Source of the DNA: Ichthyosporea sp. XGB-2017a
Taxonomy: Eukaryota; Opisthokonta; Ichthyosporea
Length of the DNA stretch: 64,000 nucleotides
Direction: 5' to 3'
Assembly (NCBI GenBank): GCA_002811675.1
Contig: PDIM01000005.1
Span: 1 to 64,000, forward strand
Below the pieces are notes generated by a model, which did not search any database, was not told the origin of the DNA, and saw only the letters and a program-made list of their open reading frames with translations. The first letter of the stretch is position 1; each line of letters begins with the position of its first letter. The translations under genes and the position numbers were made by a program. Shown here in pieces: positions 60,981 through 64,000 of this stretch.

Positions 60981-62058
60981 GATTGTTTTATATCCAAGAA
61001 TACGGTGTAATTACATTGAACACACTCCTCCTATCCAGATCCTTCACATAAAATTTAAATAAATCTCTGAACTAGCAAATAGCAGATATTCATTGCACTA
61101 TGTATCAGCTGGCCATGGCCATCAACCTTAATTATAATTACCTGCTGCTGCATGCTGTGCCATGAGTAACGTATCAATCACTCTGCCATTATTTGTCAAG
61201 CCGTGTCTGCAAATTCTCATTTCTAATTTCAGTTTTCACACCTATGCAGTGCTATATTGAGCAACTTGAGCAGCTATGACCTGCCCTTGGTGATCTTTCC
61301 CCGCTTCTCCCCCATCATCCCGTGATCGATCACGACGTCGTCAGTGTCCAGCACCGCGTGGTTCCGCGTCGGGCTGGGTGGACCTCGGGGTGGACGTGGC
61401 GTAACGGTTATCTGCTTTTAATGTTATCAAAACTTGGTCTCCCGTTTGAATCTTCCATGAGTTGATCTACTTTTCATTTTCTGGAAAGTACTTTACAATA
61501 CTGCTAGCTTACTTTACGAAGCGCAATAGCTCCTCCTCCTCATGAGGAGAATGGTGATCACGGACTCATTGATTTGACAACCCGTGAAGGGGAAACGCCC
61601 AAAGAGGATTATGTTTTTGGGGAAGCTGATTTCGGAGTCCGACGCGACGACGACACTGATTCCGACGACGAAGAAGAAGAAGATAATTCGTGTTTAGTTC
61701 AAGCACTCCACCCGCGCTTTCGGAGGTGCAGACACCTGCTTGAGGCTCAGCAAGGACGTGGGGTTAAAGTTCTCCCCAGCGTATGGTCAAAAAAAGAAAA
61801 GAGTATGACCTCCAGGTCGAGGCTAAAAACTTTCTAGACTACCTACGCACCTAATTCAACGAAAAGGCAAAGGTTCATGTCCCCTTGTGAACTTGATCAG
61901 TACGCGTGAAAGATTGAATGTAAACCCAAGCAAGCACATAGCTAGCGTGCATAACTAAGAATATAATCTGTTTTATTTTCACATTCTGCTCAGTAGGCTC
62001 CACGCCCTTCGAGCGCATGATGGACGCACACAATTTGATCTATTAAAACTGTACTGTT
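60981..62058. other. intergenic region with an acidic open frame
   Basis: No gene I can name. From about 61531 to 61837 (+) an open frame without a suitable ATG reads ...LIDLTTREGETPKEDYVFG followed by a Asp/Glu run and ends KTF; an acceptor-like CAATAG precedes it. It could be an exon of an unmodelled gene or a gene fragment. A stretch at about 61396-61470 looks like tRNA A and B boxes but does not fold. AT-rich elsewhere. Confidence 0.35.
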
Positions 62059-64000
62059 TTATCTCCTTATTTCGCTGTCCGTAGATATATCATCACCATC
62101 TGCCAGCTCAATTTCGCTGTGGGGACCACCACCCCCTATCTCGGCACTCTCTTCACCAACCACATTGCTATTGCCCTTTGTTTTCCTCGGACCAATCGAC
62201 TTGTAGTTAGCAAGAAGATAATCTTTCAAAGATGTTATTTCGAATGAACCATCAGAAGGCGTTGAACATGATACTTTGCTCCAATTGGAAAAGTTCTTCG
62301 TAGAGAGCATTAAGCAAGAAAAAAATTGAATCAGAATTGCGACCTGCTTTTCCTCGCTTTCCTCGAGTAATGTGGCAAGATAACTTAAAAGCTGTAAAAA
62401 TGTATTCCTATTATCTGCCATTTTGCTCAAATAATTTACAGACAATGCTAATCTCCTTGAGTTTAACGGCTCGTCCTTCAGTGAAAGAAGTGCAATTTTG
62501 CAGACGTCATGAGCATGTTCAGAAGAATAGATATCTTCATGTGAAGAAGATAAATCTTCTACTTGACTTTTTCTTGGCGAAAAAATTTTCTGGTATGAAT
62601 TTAAGTATAGCTGATATCTCAATCCTTGGCGCTTGGTTCCATTATAAAAGCCAAAAAGAATGTCGAGGGAAGTTGATGGGTTTCGTTGAATTCTTCTCAA
62701 GCCCATCCCTATACAATTGAATATAAAGCAACCTTTGTCAATCGCTATAAACATTGGGTACTACACAGTAAAGAATTTTCTTATGTACTTACATTGGACT
62801 CCAGAAAACAATCGAATTTTCTCAATTTCAAGGCTATGTTTCTTATTGGCCGCAGTATATTCCAAAGAAAATAACGTATACTTTTTTGTTTGTTTCACGG
62901 TGACTGCTGTCAATACACAGTATGAAAATAGAACGGTCCCCATTGGGTAAATCTGCTCTTTCACAGAAAATGCCTCAAATAAAATGAGGATAACTGCGGT
63001 AATGACACCAGTGCAAGGCAAAGTTCGGGTATAAATGTTTGCCCAGTCAATATAGCTTTGGTTTGTGCGAGCAAGCCAAATTAACATCAAGCTACTTAGG
63101 AGAGCGACGAAGGCTAAGTTTGCTATAGGGTTGGAACCAAAGTGAAGAGTGCTCAGAATTAACGCTGTTTTGTAGTTTTTGTATACCAATATGTATATCC
63201 CAGTGAATTTGATATCATTATCTTCCTCGAGCTCTTGCCAAATGTGGCCCAAAAGGAATGAGCCAGGGATGAATGTGAAAAGACATATATAGGAAAATGA
63301 AAACAGTCTCCAATAGTTGTCATTAAAACACTCAAGTTTACACACACTTGTCATATAGATACCATCAAATTCCTTGATGTAGGCACAGGAATTCACTCCA
63401 AGAATGGTTTCCACCAAAGGAAAATACAGCCCTGTGCTCAGGGCAACTAGAAGGGGTATGGCAGGCTTCATGAGTATCGCCCCAACTTTGGTCTTCTCAA
63501 GTGTAGAGTCGACCCCGTAATATATAAGACAAGAATAAGCAGTCCATAAGCAGGCAGCGGCAAGACAAATAATATAAGATATTTCACTTTCTAAAGCCAA
63601 GCTCAAATACTGCAGCACCTTAAATGTTTGCCTGTCTTTTGACAGCCATCCCAAGTCAGATTTAAAACATATTCTTACTATTTGAAAATGTTCCATGCCA
63701 ATAATAGCTAGGGAAACATAATTCGCTAAATTATGACGGATTTTAGACCTGCGAACGACATGAACTTCGAAATGTGTCAAAATTCGATTAATGACATACC
63801 AGTCTATTACAAATACGAATACTACCAACGCGCACGTAAATGCCAAAACAATACTCTCAGCTGAAGCATTACCTCTAGGATCACCATCGAAGAGGAGAAA
63901 GATCCAGGGTTCTTGATTTTCTGCTTCTCTTGAACACGATGGGGAGACAGGGGCAATATAAGGAGGGCTCTCCAAGATCGCCCTTTCAAATGTACTACCT
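62059..64000 (-). CDS. multipass membrane protein, 5' end outside the window
   Basis: Partial gene, family not recognised. Two exons are visible: 62793 to beyond 64000 and 62059-62708, joined by an 84-bp intron (CAAT/gtaagt to tatag/GG) that reads GVQ-W-MGLRRIQRNP. The frame stays open to the window edge without an ATG, so the start lies beyond it. At least eight hydrophobic segments occur in the first 390 residues, for example IVLAFTCALVVFVFVIDWYV, ISYIICLAAACLWTAYSCLI and FSFSYICLFTFIPGSFLLGH. The cytosolic C-terminus of about 215 residues is helical then acidic (EIELADGDDISTDSEIRR). It may be an eight- or nine-helix receptor or transporter; no signature motif decides. Confidence 0.75.

Noticed and set aside
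61396-61470. tRNA-like A and B boxes (GTGGCGTAACGGTTA and GTTTGAATC)
   Set aside because: The D stem, T stem and acceptor stem do not pair, so I do not call a tRNA. It could be a decayed tRNA-derived repeat.
61574-61837. Acidic open frame LTTREGETPKEDYVFG... as a gene
   Set aside because: No ATG in a suitable place, low-complexity Asp/Glu core and no confirmed upstream exon. Kept only as a note in the intergenic entry.
1-64000. CRISPR arrays, rRNA genes, long terminal repeats or complete transposons
   Set aside because: I scanned for regularly spaced repeats, rRNA-like blocks, long direct or inverted repeats and polymerase/integrase motifs and saw none.

Overview
This is a compact, gene-dense eukaryotic nuclear window with 28 protein-coding genes that I can support. 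One of them runs off the right edge. Introns are short (about 55-180 bp, GT-AG), 3' UTRs are short with AATAAA-type signals, and the genetic code is standard. The gene set points to a holozoan, most likely an early-branching animal such as a sponge, with a choanoflagellate relative as the alternative. It includes a SNAP-25 with the animal palmitoylation cluster, a DEP plus RGS protein of the R7 type, alpha-arrestins with PPxY tails, a P2X channel and several axoneme-linked proteins. A nuclear TilS fits a lineage whose mitochondria keep a tRNA-Ile(CAU), as many sponges do. The taxon is inference; no marker here fixes it.

Layout. 0-6.2 kb: a head-to-head pair of alpha-arrestin paralogues, then TMEM234. 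6.3-10.4 kb: mitochondrial valyl-tRNA synthetase behind a (GGGGGCC)6 repeat, and complex I subunit NDUFA8. 11.1-15.8 kb: a multi-PAS protein with two FixL-like haem-type PAS domains, then an unrecognised four-exon gene. 16-24 kb: TFIIA large subunit, three neighbouring cilium-linked genes (ZMYND12-like, FAM47-like, LRRC72-like) and the prefoldin-like PDRG1. 24-31 kb: a bHLH factor, CORVET subunit TGFBRAP1/VPS3 and a nuclear-looking protein with similarity to mobile-element-linked proteins. 31-44.5 kb: a 3-kb empty stretch, HPRT (7 exons), R7-like RGS, kynurenine aminotransferase, SNAP-25, TilS and a secretory-pathway protein with a 15-nt microexon. 45-56.7 kb: ATG9, a large mitochondrial PPR-like protein, a large beta-propeller/solenoid-like protein and P2X. 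57-64 kb: a CW/PHD-finger protein fused to a beta-class (permuted) amino-methyltransferase, a Ser/Thr kinase, and a multipass membrane protein cut by the window edge.

How the genes relate. There are no operons, but 20 of 27 neighbouring gene pairs lie on opposite strands (10 convergent, 10 divergent). Convergent stop codons are only 63-340 bp apart, and several divergent pairs share promoters of 240-760 bp. Functional themes are membrane traffic and signalling (ATG9, TGFBRAP1, SNAP-25, arrestins, RGS, P2X), mitochondrial maintenance (VARS2, NDUFA8, TilS, PPR-like, KYAT) and cilia. The two most unusual genes are the reader-armed methyltransferase (57.0-59.9 kb) and the tandem FixL-type PAS protein (11.2-13.3 kb).
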